From assembly GCA_964544765.1 (NCBI GenBank), contig CAZJDM010000058.1, positions 1 through 23,811 on the forward strand: a stretch of DNA of 23,811 bases, read 5' to 3'. This DNA comes from CAZJDM01 sp964544765 (lineage in GTDB: Bacteria; Bdellovibrionota_B; Oligoflexia; CAYFLR01). A model generated the notes under the pieces. The model worked only from the letters and a program-made list of their open reading frames with translations, ran no database searches and was not told the DNA's origin. Positions 23,163 to 23,811 of the stretch are shown here, one piece after another. A program made the position numbers and the translations under genes. Numbering within the stretch: position 1 is the first letter of the stretch; each line of letters opens with the position of its first letter.

Positions 23163-23811
23163 ATGGGAGCAAAATTTTTTATTTCGATTTTATATTCTTG
23201 GTGTCTATATATAATACCCTCTATCCTTTTGGCCAGCGAAGTGACTCTTAACTGGGAAAAAATGGATAAAGCGCGGTATTATCAATTACAAGTGTCAAAA
23301 AGTAAATACTTTGGCAGATTATTTCTATTCGTTTCATTAGAAGAGAACTTTCTCAACCTCCCCTTGGATTATGGAGTGTTTTACTATCGAGTTAGAGCGG
23401 TTGATTTTTATGGAAGAGAGGGTAGATGGAGTCCTTATGAAACGATTGATGTTGGTCCAGGTAGGCCCGATGTTGTTCCTACTAAATCAGAAATTTATTT
23501 ACCCGTAGGTACCGACAACATAAAGATCGAATGGCAAGGTAAATTTAATATAGGTGATCCTATTAAATATTATGTTGTGGAAGTAAATGGAAAAGAAAGT
23601 GAAACCAAAGATAAGTGGTATGAAATTAAAAAACCAGCGGTTGGTAAATATAAACTGAGGGTAAAATCAGTAGCTGCATCTCAAAAAACGTCTGATTTTA
23701 GTCGATTACTTACTTTTATTGTGAGCGATTATAATATCGAATTAAAAAAACCAACAGATAAAGAAGCCATTGATCCTGAAAATATCAAAATGAGCTGGAC
23801 CAAAAATCAAC
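23163..23811 (+). CDS. Secreted FN3-like protein (3' end cut by window)
   Basis: Open for 216 codons from ATG 23163 to the window edge, no stop. Residues 1-25 form a signal peptide (cleavage near LLAS|E). The mature part is a series of FN3-like beta modules: VTLNWEKMDKARYYQLQVS then FYYRVRAVDFYGREGRWSP; next KIEWQGKFNIGDPIKYYVVE with GKYKLRVKSV; and a third starting ELKKPTDKEAIDPENIKMSW. The 'LxWxxxxxAxYYxLQVS' opening is the same kind seen in the divergent FecR-like protein, so the two probably act together in the envelope. No Shine-Dalgarno is visible before the ATG. Further domains downstream (for example LysM or a membrane part) cannot be seen. Confidence 0.72.
   Translation, partial: MGAKFFISILYSWCLYIIPSILLASEVTLNWEKMDKARYYQLQVSKSKYFGRLFLFVSLEENFLNLPLDYGVFYYRVRAVDFYGREGRWSPYETIDVGPGRPDVVPTKSEIYLPVGTDNIKIEWQGKFNIGDPIKYYVVEVNGKESETKDKWYEIKKPAVGKYKLRVKSVAASQKTSDFSRLLTFIVSDYNIELKKPTDKEAIDPENIKMSWTKNQ

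Noticed and set aside
1..23811. tRNA, rRNA, insertion sequence or prophage genes
   Set aside because: No cloverleaf with a GTTCGA-type arm, no rRNA stretch, and no transposase, integrase or phage structural motif was seen in any gene or gap.

Overview
This is an AT-rich window from a diderm (Gram-negative type) bacterium. Evidence for an outer membrane and periplasm: several Sec signal peptides, a lipoprotein-type signal, a tripartite tricarboxylate transporter with a periplasmic binding protein, and a FecR-like protein followed by FN3-like modules. Isoprenoids are made by the MEP route (ispG and ispH present). IspG is the long form with an extra central domain, known from Chlamydiae, Bacteroidetes, Leptospira and plastids. 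Together with the FecR/FN3-like envelope proteins this would fit a spirochaete-like or other deep-branching diderm, but the taxonomic guess is weak.

Layout, left to right. (1) The 5' tip of a minus-strand gene (1-31) diverges from a secreted CHAD-like protein (355-1572, +), which ends in a strong hairpin terminator. (2) A tight minus-strand operon, read from right to left: CYTH-like protein (5783-5199), Mth938-like protein (5128-4709), Ppx/GppA phosphatase (4667-3582), rlmN (3561-2473) and pgeF (2453-1698). (3) Divergent from it, a tctC-tctB-tctA transporter operon (6083-9196, +). (4) A 370-base gap with inverted repeats and a possible structured RNA, then a terminator for a second secreted CHAD-like paralogue (10634-9567, -). 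(5) A minus-strand operon ispH-ispG-lpdA (15545-10897). (6) A small membrane-anchored exported protein of unknown function (16219-15641, -), divergent from a 970-residue putative lipoprotein of unknown function (16535-19447, +). (7) A gap carrying a degenerate 23-nt repeat array and a dyad over the ribosome binding site, leading into a Fic protein with an AbiEi-like N-terminus (19815-21353, +). (8) A FecR/FN3-like membrane protein (23043-21340, -), divergent from a secreted FN3-like protein cut by the right edge.

How the parts may work together. The CYTH-like gene and the Ppx/GppA gene share an operon, and two secreted proteins that look like CHAD domains lie on either side. CYTH, CHAD and Ppx are the classic families of inorganic polyphosphate and triphosphate handling, so the left 11 kb looks like a polyphosphate-related neighbourhood with an unusual exported arm. 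On the right, the AbiEi-like/Fic gene with its repeat array looks like a self-regulated toxin-type AMPylator unit.

Two sequence habits recur. Short in-frame tandem repeats (Asn, Ser/Pro, Asp/Ala) are inserted into otherwise conserved proteins (Ppx, IspG, the first CHAD-like protein, the FecR-like protein). Two genes without a Shine-Dalgarno sequence (ispH and the last gene) have promoter-like boxes placed so that the mRNA would be nearly leaderless.
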